Under the pieces are notes generated by a model. It was not told the origin of the DNA and did not search any database. It saw only the letters and a list, made by a program, of their open reading frames with translations. Made by a program: the position numbers and the translations under genes. Below are positions 41,151 through 54,270 of a stretch of DNA of 64,000 bases, in pieces. Origin of the DNA: Torymus aiolomorphi (lineage: Eukaryota > Arthropoda > Insecta > Hymenoptera > Torymidae); the NCBI GenBank assembly GCA_036365515.1, contig CM070874.1, positions 116,750,235 through 116,814,234 of the forward strand, written 5' to 3'. Every line of letters begins with the position of its first letter. Positions within the stretch are counted from its first letter, which is position 1.

Positions 41151-42009
41151 AATTTTTAATTAAAGTCACACACAAAAACATCAGCGCGCCGCATCCCCGA
41201 TTGTTTTTTCAATTAACCTCCGCACGCAAGCACGGGGCCAATCGATACCGCTGCAATGTCGCGCCTCAATTCGGAAAAATTAGCCGTTAAAGCCGTTCGC
41301 AAATTAATTTGTTTTACCGAATTACCGCGCGCGACGCGAATAAAACCAGCCAGAGCAGCAGCAGCAACAAATCCCCCACAAAAGCTAAATTTCCTCTCGC
41401 GCGTTTCGCTCTCTCAATGTCGACAAATAAATTTCTCCCGCAGTCGCGACTTTACATACAGAGAACGTTCCGAAAGTCATGTACATACGTATACATATAT
41501 ACGTATGTATATACAGCGATCGGGGCGCATCGAGGGCCGGCAAAGAGCATCGAAAAACTTGGCAAAATCGTTAAAAGGGTCGCTCTCACACACGCACACA
41601 CACGTCGGCGTTTTTGAGAGACTGGCGGCATATGCACACGAGGAAAAAGCACGAGCGTACTGTGCGCTCACGAGCGAGAGAGAGGGAGTCCGTTAGGTCG
41701 AAACTTCTCGAGAGCGAGCGAACAAGAGAGAGAGAGAGAGAAAGATAGCGGAGTTCGAGCGGCGTTGCCAGGGCCTGCCCAATTTATCAAGGGATCGTTC
41801 CCTCTCTCTCTCTCTCTCTGCAGGTTCGCTCGTCTGATTATGAACGAGCGCGGTCGGCGATAACAGCACTGCGACGACGACGACGCTGGCGCTGACGCGC
41901 GCTATCGTTTCTCCAACTCCGCGCCGACTCTTCGCCGGCTGCTCGTCGTCGACGCCTATATAGGCGCGCCTTATCGAGTTTGCTTCTTGAAATCGTGGTA
42001 ATTATACCG
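41151..42009. promoter_or_regulatory. CpG-rich island with palindromic CArG/TATA motif (41.9 kb)
   Basis: C/A-rich on the left, CpG-rich from about 41640. An acceptor-like (CT)n GCAG|G ends at 41823. GCCTATATAGGC (41954-41965) is a 12-bp palindrome containing CCTATATAGG, which fits both a CArG box and a TATA-like core. A perfect 28-bp palindrome lies at 41482-41509. No coding exon can be built from the acceptor: the first ATG downstream meets TAA after seven codons. Confidence 0.3.
41482..41509. repeat. Perfect 28-bp palindrome
   Basis: TACATACGTATA followed by CATA and its exact inverse TATACGTATGTA. It is built of alternating purine/pyrimidine steps and could extrude as a small cruciform. 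Confidence 0.9.
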
Positions 42010-42621
<612 letters not shown>

Positions 42622-42622
42622 T

Positions 42623-42656
<34 letters not shown>

Positions 42657-42665
42657 TACACACAC

Positions 42666-42707
<42 letters not shown>
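42622..42707. repeat. (AT)n-(CA)n-(TA)n compound microsatellite
   Basis: AT run, then CA run with ATACA and ACG interruptions, then TA run. Confidence 0.96.
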
Positions 42708-43400
42708 GTAACCGTGTTTAATGTCGCAGCAGTCGAAACATTTAGATTTATCGTCCACGTAAACTGGACAATTTCTCCACGGAGCATCCTTCAGGCGGTT
42801 TGATTAATAGCTTCAATATCGGCTTCTATAAAGCGCGAGTATAGCGCGGCGGGCTTGGCGTCTTTCAAAATGTGTACTTTAACGGTGACAAAGCGGAAGC
42901 TCGGTTTATCGACATTGAGCCTTCCATTATACACAAGTTATTTAACAGGATATTGAAAATAGAACGAAGGTTGTTGTTGCGCAGCTCGTCTCCTCTTTTT
43001 TTTTTCTCCTCTTTTGTGTACAGCCAATATACAAAATGTTAGCAAATCCCGATCTCGTTAATAACGCCGAGGATTTTTTTATATCACCAACACCATTTCC
43101 TTTTTCCTATATACTTTTTTTTTTAGTTAAAAGTGAAAATCTATCTGGTAAAATATATCAGTCGAGCGGTTGGGAAAGCGCGCACGATTATTCTCATTAA
43201 ACAGCCGGTGGGGGGAACCTTTTAACTCTCCACTGCGTGCAGTCGTTCGCGCGCAGTAGCAGCAGCAGCTCTAACAGACGTAAAACCAAACAATGTAAAA
43301 GATGTAAAAATAAGCGTAAAAACTCTCCTCGTTGTCGAGCTATTCACCGCGGGGGTAAGGGCAAACAAAATGCATAATGGATCGCCGTACGCGCGCACTA
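42708..43400. other. Non-coding, nothing recognised
   Basis: Mixed sequence with homopolymer T/A tracts (43000-43008, 43075-43081, 43113-43123). AGCAGCAGCAGCAG near 43257. Confidence 0.45.
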
Positions 43401-44375
43401 TCTCCGCATAAATAAAAGTGAGCGCGTCTCTTATCTTCCACTCCGACCCAGAGCGCGCACGAGAGAGAGGGAGAGAAAGAGAGAACGAGAGCGCGAAAGA
43501 AGCACTGAATAATGCAAGTTAAAAACCGATCTTTCTCCGCACGCGCTGCAGCGACCAAGCGCTAACGATCTCGTCGATTACAACTTTTCGGCGTCTGCAG
43601 CGCTACCGAAACGGAGACACGTCCGAGTTGCGTCCCCGTGTATGTATATGTACGTGTGCTATGTGTGTGCGGGTGTATATATACACAGGGACGAGGCGGG
43701 CGTAGCTGCGCTTGCGCGCCAGAGTCCGGATCTCTCGCTGCTCGGCTAGCGCGGAGAGCGGGCGAGGGAGGGAGGTAGGGAGGGAGGGCGAGGATGAAGA
43801 GCAAAGAAAAGGCGAAAAAAGAGAGGAGAAGCCTGTGTGCGAGCGAGCGAGCGACGGCTAATGCATATGCAGAACCGACGCGACATAAATTCCGCTCTTT
43901 CTCTCTCTCTCTCTCTCTCTTTCCCTCCGTTTCTGCCTCTCTCGACCGCAGGGTGGCTCTTTGTGTCCCTCTCTCTCTCTCCCTTGTTGCTGCTACACTC
44001 TTTGTCTCGCTTTCAGCTCTGCCTCTCGCTCTCTCCTTTCTCGTGTAAAATGTCCGGGGGATCGTCGCTCGCTCGCTCGCCTCATTTGTTTGCAGCCGCG
44101 CGCGGCTAAATTTATCGCGGCATAATTGCAATGATTAGTATTGTCGCTGCTGGCGCGCAGGTGAGTGCTGGAAAGATGAATAGTCGTTTTGAAAATCCTG
44201 CTGCATACACCCGCTGACGTGTATTCGAGGAGAGTACAAGGTACGCTGCACCTCGCTCGCTTTTGACGCTCGGACGGTACGATACGCATATATAGTCGGA
44301 GAGCGCAGTAGGTAGTGTGTATATGTGTGTACGTAGCGTAATTGATAGTGCTCTGTGTGTAAATACAGCAGAAGT
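43401..44375. promoter_or_regulatory. CpG-rich island (43.8 kb) with a CAG|GTGAGT donor
   Basis: GC-rich with GA runs (43461-43490), GGGAGGGAGG near 43777 and CT runs (43897-43921, 43970-43982). At 44158-44166 CAG|GTGAGT is a consensus + donor. ATG at 44131 opens ten in-frame codons up to it, and TTTGTTTGCAG (about 44086-44096) could serve as the preceding acceptor. That would make a short exon of 44097-44160. This is weak, because such strings arise by chance. Confidence 0.2.
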
Positions 44376-44378
44376 TGT

Positions 44379-44414
<36 letters not shown>
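44376..44414. repeat. (AC)n microsatellite
   Basis: Pure AC run. Confidence 0.95.
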
Positions 44415-44417
<3 letters not shown>

Positions 44418-44658
44418 TTGGAAGGTATTGCGTGGACTTGTTTATATGCGCGTCTCTCGTCCTACAATACGAGAGCGAATTTTTACATTCTCGTTTCGAA
44501 ATAGTCACTAGTCGCCGAGTGTTAAGCTTGTCAAATGGATGTATAATCTCATATAACTATGAAAAACACGTTTTCTCAAGTTTGACTTCCAAGTTATCTT
44601 ATCTCGCTGTCAAAACAACACATCTGACGATGGGGTGCGCGATATTTTTCTCACGCAA

Positions 44659-44680
44659 ATGTGCGCACACGCGCGCGCGC

Positions 44681-44713
<33 letters not shown>

Positions 44714-44716
44714 CAA
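44659..44716. repeat. Alternating CG/GT tract with inverted ends (Z-DNA-prone)
   Basis: GTGCGCACACGCGCGCGCGC passes into (GT)n and ends GTGCGCGCACA. Purine and pyrimidine alternate over about 58 bp, the sequence type most able to adopt Z-DNA. The ends GTGCGCAC and GTGCGCGCAC are themselves palindromic. Confidence 0.85.
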
Positions 44717-44832
44717 TCTCAATCACATGGCTGCGTTGTTTGAATATTGTATCGATTCAAAATTCCTATTTTCTCGCCACTAATATATTATACTACCGTG
44801 TGTATTGTACATTCGTTTCTCGAACAACGTTT

Positions 44833-46060
<1,228 letters not shown>

Positions 46061-48326
46061 GTTTATTGTGGTGAATTAAAATTTGATCGATTGATCTTTT
46101 GTTGGCGATGGTAACGTGAAAAAGCATTTCTGCGAAGCTGAAAAAATTCTTCTCTCGCGCTAGCTTGATTCATGCAACGGCGAGTAGACTTCAATGCAAT
46201 ACACTTCGATCTTCGATACAATATTGCAGAGAAATTCAATCAAGAACCAGTTGAATATCAGTCGATATCGGATTAAAGTTATAAAACTACAAAGAAAAAA
46301 AAAAGAAGAAAACCGATGGAATCCATGCTCGTAGGAATTTCTGCTTTAAGAGAAAATTGCCTTATTCGTTATATATGATCACGAAAGAAGAATTTATTTT
46401 GAAAAATAGAATAGAAGCTTATTTAATTCCTTTGATGGTGGATTAATGAACGCCATGTTTGAATTTTTTTGAGATATTATCTACAATCCTTAAATATGAC
46501 GCGTACAAATATATACGTACAGATTAAAATACTATTAAGGCCATTTCGTATAACAATAAGCCATATTTGAAAATAAATGGTTTTAAATAAACCATATATA
46601 TTGATGAATTAAAGAATGTTGAAAAATATGATCCATCTGTATAGACGGGAAAACAACATATTGAGCAACAGACTTTTAGTTACAGCAATTGTAAAAAATG
46701 CTGCAATATTCTGCATCGCAGCCAGCTTTATTTATTTGAATGTCAAAGTATATGGATTTCAACATTATCTGAAAACTCGATTATAAAAGGCCATGATTTT
46801 TTCTATACCTTGCGATTCGCTGTAAAAACGTCTAATAAAACTGTAAACAATAAATATACGATAATTACAGTTCAGATTTATGCCTAGTCCTTGAGCATTG
46901 TATACAGCGCGGTTTTCGCCATCTTATAATTAAAATGATTGCACGCAGACTCGAGAGACCACGAAGAACAAGAAGACAATCCCAAACGATAATCGTAAAC
47001 AGGAAACTCTGCACGCAACGTCTGTTTCATCCTTCGCGAAATGTGCCCCAAACAAAGCGACTTTTTCGCGTCCGAAAAAGTCTCCATCTCGTGCGCACGC
47101 GCGAGACTGTAGTGAGTGAGGCCAGTCATTTCAAAAACCGGTAGCTAAGCAAATAAGCCGCTCTTAACGCGCGCCGAGGAAGAAAAAGTCCACCGTAAAA
47201 CGTAATTCGTTGCTTTAGGGAACCGAACACCAAATATTAAAAACGTCCCTTGGCAGTCCAGAGAAAAAAAAACACGAAAATAGTGCGAGACACAAAAAAG
47301 GATGAGAAATAAAGAGCAGGTACGGAGGTGTGGAGTGGATAGACGACGAAAAGAAATATAGATTACGAAGATATTATAATGCAGGGAAAGTTAATTTTTT
47401 AAAGTTTGATATACCGGGAAATGTTATTAAATATTTTCAAGTTTTAACGCAGCTTTCATGTGTGCTGATGTGCTGTTGAAATTTTTTTCGTTTATCCACT
47501 TGGAAAAGTTCAAATATTGATGTTTTTTTCTGTTTGCATACGCGTATTTTAAAGGCACTTTTATTTTATTTTAATTTGAAATAAAGTTGTTTTAACGGGA
47601 AAGTCCTGTTTTCGTTGTTGATTACTTTTACCAGCTGATAAACTAATATTTACAGAGTCAAATTTAGCAAATATCAAACGGAAAGTATTTTACAAAGTTC
47701 GCTTGTGTATTAGCCTGATGATGACGATAAAAAAGCATTGCGCACAGAATTACAAAGAGAAAAATGACAAACACAGGCGTTCTTTTATTGGTGGAATGTT
47801 CATACAGGTAAGCAGAAATTGCAGCTGTGCCGTGAGAATATTGCATTAACGCGAAAGATAAATTAAAATAAAAATTTTATGCCATACGTATATGTGTGCA
47901 TTATTTTATGTGATGCGATTAAGCTCATACAACTGCTTGCTTTGTTATTGTGATTTTAAAGAAGAGAACGAGAAAATATTATTACTGATTTTGACATTTT
48001 GCAGTTCCTTTACACCTTTAAAAAGTTTATACATCTGCATAATGCATAATGCGTATAAAATAAAATTATGAATGATAATTTTAACAGGAAATTTATTGTC
48101 GCTGTGGTTTAAAATGTGACCGTTGTTACGGAATGAGCAAACGAAAATAAGAAAAATTTTGAAGTGTAATAAATTCCTATACATAAATAACAAGTAAATT
48201 AACACATTTGCTTTTCTTTTGTTACGCCTTAATGAAAAAGTTATTATAAATTGGCAAATAGTGTAAACCGCAGCTCATTTAATTTTAGCCCTTAAAATTT
48301 ACGATGATGCTATTTGATAGTTTTTA
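46061..48326. other. Long AT-rich valley, nothing recognised
   Basis: About 2.3 kb of mostly AT-rich sequence with a small CpG-rich patch near 47080-47200. No terminal inverted repeats, RNA genes or coding frames above background. Confidence 0.5.
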
Positions 48327-48548
48327 CGTGTTTGAAATTCCGAACATTCATAATGAACGAAATATTAACTTAAAGTTTCTAATTCTGGTTAGAATTCCCC
48401 GGAGTGTGGTTTACTGGTGACTGCAAGAGTGAGAAGTGAAGAATACAGTTATTATCCGATTTTAAATGTATTAAGTAGCCAAATTCGGCTAAATTTGAAA
48501 ATGGCAAAAATCTTTCGTTCACTATGAACGTTCGAAATTTCAAACACC
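48327..48548. mobile_element. PIF/Harbinger-like MITE (222 bp, TTA flanks)
   Basis: The ends CGTGTTTGAAATTCCGAACA and (reverse complement) GGTGTTTGAAATTTCGAACG continue as TTCATA.TGAACGAAA, giving inverted repeats of about 36 bp. TTA lies directly outside both ends (48324-48326, 48549-48551). A 3-bp TTA duplication with G-rich GTGTTTG ends is typical of PIF/Harbinger. No coding frame. Confidence 0.75.
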
Positions 48549-48551
48549 TTA

Positions 48552-48903
48552 GTTTTTTAAGTTAAAAAAAAATCAGGAAGCTATAAATTGAATGCCATAT
48601 CGGTAGTTAAACGCTATAGATACTTAAGAAAATGATATAGGCCGGCATAAACTTATCCTAAATCGATCTCCAGCCTCGGAAAAGCATCGTCTAATTAATG
48701 AACATTAATCGAAAGCTAACCCAACTAACACACGGTGCGTGTGCGCACCTTACACCACCGCCGCAGCCACAAAACGTTCGCAAAAAGCCTAATAACTCAA
48801 TTAACGGTACAGGGCGCGCGCAAAAACTAAGAACAAACAGGCACGGGGTAGAAAGAGCCAACCGGCACATCAGATAGCCTCATAAATAATTAAAGCATCC
48901 AGC
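48552..48903. other. AT-rich then C/A-rich spacer
   Basis: C/A-rich from about 48700, the left flank of the 49.4-kb island. No gene. Confidence 0.5.

Positions 48904-48975
<72 letters not shown>
48904..48975. repeat. (TC)n microsatellite
   Basis: CT array with one CTCGCTC interruption. Confidence 0.97.
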
Positions 48976-48977
<2 letters not shown>

Positions 48978-49880
48978 AAACTCCAAAACAAAAAAGACAG
49001 CCATCTCCTACCCGCTATCTCACTCGCTCGCTCTCCTTCTCTTTCGAAGTAACTGCAACTTGGAAGCTGCGGGGATCAGTGCCAAGAGTCAGTCGCTCGT
49101 TCGGGTGGGATCTACATACATACTCGCGACGCGCATGGTTTCTCGTTACACAATACACATATAGATATATTCGGCGCCTGCGTGCCGCGCGGCGACCCTG
49201 CAGCGCATTCGCTCTATCTCTCTCTCCCGGGCCGCACATAAGAAAAGTTCTCTGCCGCTGGTGCTCGCTCCCCCATAACGGATTTGCATTATTAGCGCAG
49301 TTTTAACGCTAACGCATATACGCGCGCGCGGCCCTGAATATATTGTATAACAGGTCATAATGCATTCTGCTGCGCCTAGAACTCGGTGTGCATCGAAAAA
49401 GAGTATATATATATCTGGCGCAGGAAAAAAGGTTTTCTCGCTCGCGCACTACTCTCCTGACCGTGTGCCATGGCTGTATTATAAACGCAGCCGCGCTCGA
49501 GCCGAAACAGGTTTGCTCTCTGCACGGATCGCGCCCCGATCTCTCGAGGCCGAGAAAGAGAAACCGAAAGGCTCTCGCGCGAGAGCGAGCGCTGGCTCTA
49601 TAGCTGGCCCCGCACGTCTCTTATTACTATATAGCCGCGCCCGCTCTGCGAGCCAGCAGAGAGGTGTGTTCCACGAAAAACCCGCGTCGAGGAAGCGTAT
49701 GGATAAACAGATACCTGCGCGTGTGTGTGTCGCTTGCTGGGCCTGATGATCGTGCGAGAGGGATGTGTACGCTGGTGTTTCGGTGGTGTGTACGGGCTTG
49801 GTAACAGGGAGAGGAAGAGAGGGGCATTTTGCATTGTTACGTAATGGGACTAGCGTTTGGTTTATGCTAAGGGTGTGAAT
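48976..49880. promoter_or_regulatory. CpG-rich island with strong skew switch (49.4 kb)
   Basis: The CpG-rich core (49060-49700) is followed by a strongly G/T-rich + strand (49740-49880, and weaker to about 50100). The 128-codon + frame (49360-49746) is R/A/S-rich and unrecognised. Confidence 0.35.
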
Positions 49881-51208
49881 TCTAGATTCTAAGATATATA
49901 TACGATGGGAATCGGTACTGTATTGTATGGGCTGCTTGGAATTTCTTTGAATGATAAGTGTATGAAGATTTCTCTTGACTATAAGTCTGTCTTGATGGGA
50001 GAGATATTGAGAGTATAAGAAGAGTGGGGTTGATAGTATAATCCTTTTTATTGGATTGATTGTGGTTAGCGATGATAACTTTTTAGGAATGTGAACGATA
50101 TGTGGTCTTCCACTTTTTACCGAAAAATGAATTATTCAGACAAGTTTCGGAATTCGGGGCTACTGAGGCAAGTTAAAAAGAAATGTTATGCTATATGTAA
50201 GTACACTGAAAAAATTCTGGCACACCAGATGCTTCTACTTATATAGGACGGAGAGATCGTATAGCCAGCTCAAAAGATGCTTTTAGTGCCGTTTTCATTA
50301 TTTAGACTACTCTAGCTTGGAAATGTATGAATCTTTATCGGTATTCTAAAATAGATATTTTAAATAGATTTAATTCAAAGATTTTAAATAAGTTAAAATA
50401 GATTTAATTATAATGGCGCCGCAGTTCATGCATAAAATGAATGAAGAGCGACCAGTAATCTCGTTTAATATAAGTACAACAATATGTACTTAACATTGAA
50501 TTAATGTTAGAGTATGTTATAAAATAGTAAATGCGGTAATTGCATAATAGTAGCCATTTTAATCCTAAAGCAAAGGTAGATAATCAAAACTCATATAAGT
50601 TTGAAAAGCCAATTATCTCATTACAAAATAAAAATGACTCTTTATATGAAAGATCATATTTCATAAACGCGTGAAAACACAAAATGTTATAAACTTTTAA
50701 TGACCCTCGATATAATCACATTTGTAATATTGCATTGTTGGTACGAATGTCATTACTAAAAAAATACTATTACATCAAATTTTCCGATAATTAAATTCAT
50801 ATATTTTTAATGAGGTTTATATACGGTGGATTAATAATTCTTAATTATGTGCGAGTAGTTAACGGAAGTGTATACTTTCATTTTCTGGCGGAAATATGTA
50901 TCGTAATAAAAAAAAAATTGTATTTTAAAATTTTAAAGCGATGTACTCTTTTTAAGCAGACTATTTTTAGTATGAATAAACTAATATGCTGCTTAAAGTT
51001 AACAATTGGTTATTCAATCGAATTGTAGAAATTTGATACTTGAAAGTATATTATAGGATAAAAAAATCAGATCAAAGTTCATTTTATAAAGGAGATAATT
51101 ATAATATCCATTTAAAAGCATTTTAATTTTCTGATTCATTCAGTCTGACATTAATTTTGTTAAATGGTTACAAAATAAGTTTAAAAGGTTTTAACGGGAT
51201 ATCATAAT

Positions 51209-51212
<4 letters not shown>
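49881..51212. other. AT-rich valley with an orphan CACTGAAAAAATTCTGG terminus
   Basis: TA-CACTGAAAAAATTCTGG begins at 50202 and resembles the transposon termini elsewhere in the window. I find no inverted partner. AAATAGATTTAATT occurs twice near 50360-50410. No gene. Confidence 0.4.

Positions 51213-51288
<76 letters not shown>
51213..51288. repeat. (GT)n-(AT)n microsatellite
   Basis: Pure GT array to about 51277, then AT to 51288. Confidence 0.98.
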
Positions 51289-52490
51289 CTCAAGATAAAA
51301 AGTCTTGTAATATTCTTTTAAAAGTAATTCTGACTCTCTTTAAAGCTTTCACTACAACATTCTGCGCAAATACAGCAGTATACGCAATTTAAAATTAGTC
51401 TCTTCTTGTCCACTATATGTCATAAACATGAACTAAAATTCACTCAATAACAAAACCAAGGTACGGGAAAAAATAAAAGACAATCGTAAGTGAAATGATC
51501 ATAACGGGTACAAACTACGCAAAGTAAAATGATGGAAAAAAATGATGTGACGAATGGCCAATGACGTGTTGTGTAGGTGCCCAGGTATAACACACATGAT
51601 GAGCCCACTGCGCGATGGCATCGCGAAGGGACATCGTATTTCGGTGAATGTGGCGACGTGAAGTTTCGTGTGAGATGGCATGCGCGATAGTGGGAAAAAT
51701 ACGAACCGTCGTCCGGCAATTTCCGGATTATCGGGAGCTGCTGCCTCGGAGAGGCGTGCCGTAAAAATTTCCGAAAATCGACCGACACTGCAGCGTCTAC
51801 GTGATTTTCTCTCGAACTCGCCCAAAAAAAGACTATTGATCACCGGCTGCACATCAGAAGCGGAGTTAATCAGCGAGCAGCGACGACACGCCTCTCCTAG
51901 CAGCAGCTCGCACCCCGTACTTTTTTCTCCTTCATTCCCCCTACAGCCATCAGCGCAAAAAGACCCACGGCACGTTCAATTACACCGGGCGCCCGAATAT
52001 ACATTCTCTCTCTCCTCTGTCGTGAAAAAAAGCAGTGTGCAGCTACATATAGCGCCGGGTATAATTGAACGCAAATGACCGTAAGTCGAAATCCGCGAAT
52101 GAGCAATATGGACGATTCGCTGATCGCGTGTACATGATGATATTTGCATGACAATGTGTATGTGCATGTATGTGTGTGACTGTATAATATACGCCGCTGC
52201 TGCGCGAGAGCGAGCGGAGTCGCACAAAGAAGAGACGGACGCCGGCGGAGGGTCGTGTCGTTGTGCGTTATGTAAGTAAGAGCGCGAGATGTGTAATATA
52301 ATTTTGCACGTATATATCGAGGGGGCTGTTCGGTTCTATAGGGAAAACGCTAATGTGGAGTTCGGGTTACGATTCTTGAAAGACCGCGGTTTTGATTTTA
52401 CGGTGTATGTAGCTATTATTATATGCCGTATTGTTGCGATAAGGCCGGCTCTTAATTTTGTACGTACAGAAATACATGACTGGACAAAAA
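51289..52490. promoter_or_regulatory. CpG-rich island (52.2 kb) with ATGTAAGTAAG donor-like site
   Basis: C/A-rich to about 52000, CpG-rich near 52195-52270, G/T-rich after. TTAT|GTAAGTAAG near 52268-52280 is a + donor-like string just downstream of the CpG-rich core. Frames of 114-132 codons on both strands (51444-52078) overlap and are not recognised. Confidence 0.25.
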
Positions 52491-52970
52491 GACATTAAAG
52501 GGCACAAGTACTTTTCGAAACAAAGTGACAACTTTTCATTTTAACATTCACCCGACTACACCCGATCCTCACTTTTTCCTCCAAAAAGTATACGCACACG
52601 ACGGAATTCCGTCCCTTCAGGCGACGAAAACGAAACAAAACATAAACAGCAACCCACACCCTCGTCGTGTACAAAAAAATCGCGTCGACAACTCGGCATT
52701 TGAGAAAAATCCTCCAATAATCTCGCGACCGCCCGGCAAGGGTCAACAACACGATAACGACGACGACGCGAGGAGAGTCCCCCGCCCGCATTTTTTTTTC
52801 GGGAAACCCTTATCAACAATTCACTCGGTCCGCCTATATACAACACGGTCCGAGTCAATAACCCTCAGATCGTCCGCCTCTCCCTGTACTTATATACCTT
52901 CCAGTACACCCGTCGCTCTCGCGCAGCTTGTAAGAAAAAAAAACAATCGCAAAGCGATCAGTATATAGGT
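52491..52970. other. C/A-rich left flank of the 53.7-kb island
   Basis: Strongly C/A-rich + strand. A 147-codon + frame (52525-52968) and minus frames of about 100 codons cover it. None is recognised. Confidence 0.45.
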
Positions 52971-52976
52971 ACTTAC

Positions 52977-53045
52977 GGCATCTTGGCGGAGAGGCAGAAT
53001 CACGGCTACAGCTTTTTAGTCTCTATCGGAGTCGAGTAGCCGGCT
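52977..53045 (-). CDS. Possible minus-strand start exon ending ATGCC|GTAAGT (partial, tentative)
   Basis: Reading the minus strand, CGCCAAGATGCC runs straight into GTAAGTACC. ATG is at 52981-52979 with A at -3, the exon would end at 52977 and the intron would start at 52976. This gives a good start context and a consensus donor, with only two coding nucleotides after the ATG. Tiny start exons of this kind are common in insect genes with long first introns. The 5' limit given is arbitrary. No second exon is recognised downstream on the minus strand, so the product is unknown. The C/A-rich + strand to the left (G/T-rich on the minus strand) fits transcription leftwards, but chance is a real alternative. 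Confidence 0.3.
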
Positions 53046-54270
53046 TTGCGGTATGACTGCGTCGTCCTCGTCGACGCCTCGCTGCAGGATCTTCGGCTGC
53101 TGCTGCTGCTGCTGCTGTTGTTGCTGCACTTGCACCACCATCCCTCGTCTCTTTCTATGTTTCTCTCTATCTATCTCCCTCTCTCTCTCCTCAGTGTCAC
53201 AGAGCACACAGAGCCGCGGCACCGCTGTCGTTCGTCACTCTCTCTCACCTTCCGCAAGCAGAGCAGAGTAGTAAGTACCAGTGGCACACGGGAAAGGAGG
53301 ACGCGCGCGCGCGGTCTTCTCTCTCTCTCTCTCTCCGATGTATGGAGAGGTGTGCGTATATATACACACACACACCTATATAGGAGTATACGGCGCCGAC
53401 GACGCGCCGCCGCGCGCAGAGGCTGCTGCCGCCGCTGCTGCTGCTGCTCTCCTCCGCACACAGAGAGCCCCGCAGCCAACCTGCACCCGCACACTATGGG
53501 ACAGCCCGCGCAGAGGCTGCAGCGGAGCCTTGTTTACATGCACAATCACGTATGGGGTGCACTTTGGAGCATACGCCACAGCACAAGGATATATACCAAC
53601 ACAGCACCACTCCGAGTTTCCTCTCTCTCTCTCTCTCTCTCTGTTCACGCGCGAGCGGCCGTCGGACGGCTGCACACTACGCGCGCGCGCACAGCACACA
53701 AACACACATCGAACGCGCGTCGAAGGGAGTCTGCAGCAGCCCTTGGGTGTCTGACGCGCCCGCGCACAGCACAGCAGACACGCACGCACGCACGCACGCA
53801 CACACACACCCACGGCAGCTGCTGGCGGCTGGCTGGCTCGCTCGCTCGCTCGTCGACGGCGGGACGTTGCGGGCGCGCGAACCTCGGCGAGTTGTGCTTC
53901 GGTGCAGCAGACTTTCCGGACTGAGCGGCCGTAGCGAGGCGAGCCGTGCCCCGCGAGACCGCAGAGCTGCCAACCGTGCGCCGCTCGTGGCGCTGAATAG
54001 TACTAGGTGCCGGCTGCGGGGGTGGGGGCCCGGCGCGGGAAATCCGGTGATGGATGGGTGACTGCGTGGGCGAGGGAGTGAGAAGGTGCAAGAAAAGCGG
54101 TGAGAGGGGTTTGGGGGTAGAGGTAGTAGAACAAACGCGTAAGTTGTTATTTGTTGTTGTTGTTACGGGGAGAGGCCAGGATCTTTGGGGCACGGATGCG
54201 GCTCAAATTTTGGAGATGTTGGAAAATGAAGGAAGACATAGAAGCGCTGTTTGACGATTTGAAAAAGTCA
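53046..54270. promoter_or_regulatory. Large CpG-rich island with skew switch, (CTG)n tract and CArG motif (53.7 kb)
   Basis: The densest CpG-rich region of the window. (CTG)n at about 53098-53125 would read as polyglutamine on the minus strand. CCTATATAGG lies at 53375-53384. GTA|GTAAGTACC near 53269-53279 is a + donor-like string. CT runs lie at 53318-53334 and 53621-53641, and ACGCACGCACGCACGCAC near 53779. From about 54010 the + strand is strongly G/T-rich. Frames up to 292 codons exist in all three frames and on both strands, as expected of stop-poor GC-rich DNA, and I recognise none. Confidence 0.4.

Noticed and set aside
41803..41965. Acceptor-like (CT)nGCAG|G followed by a possible exon
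   Set aside because: The first ATG meets a stop after seven codons and no donor follows. CT-runs ending in CAG are expected by chance in such repeat-rich DNA.
53016..53222. Minus-strand polyglutamine open frame
   Set aside because: The glutamines come from a (CTG)n microsatellite, and the remainder is charged low-complexity sequence next to a CT run.
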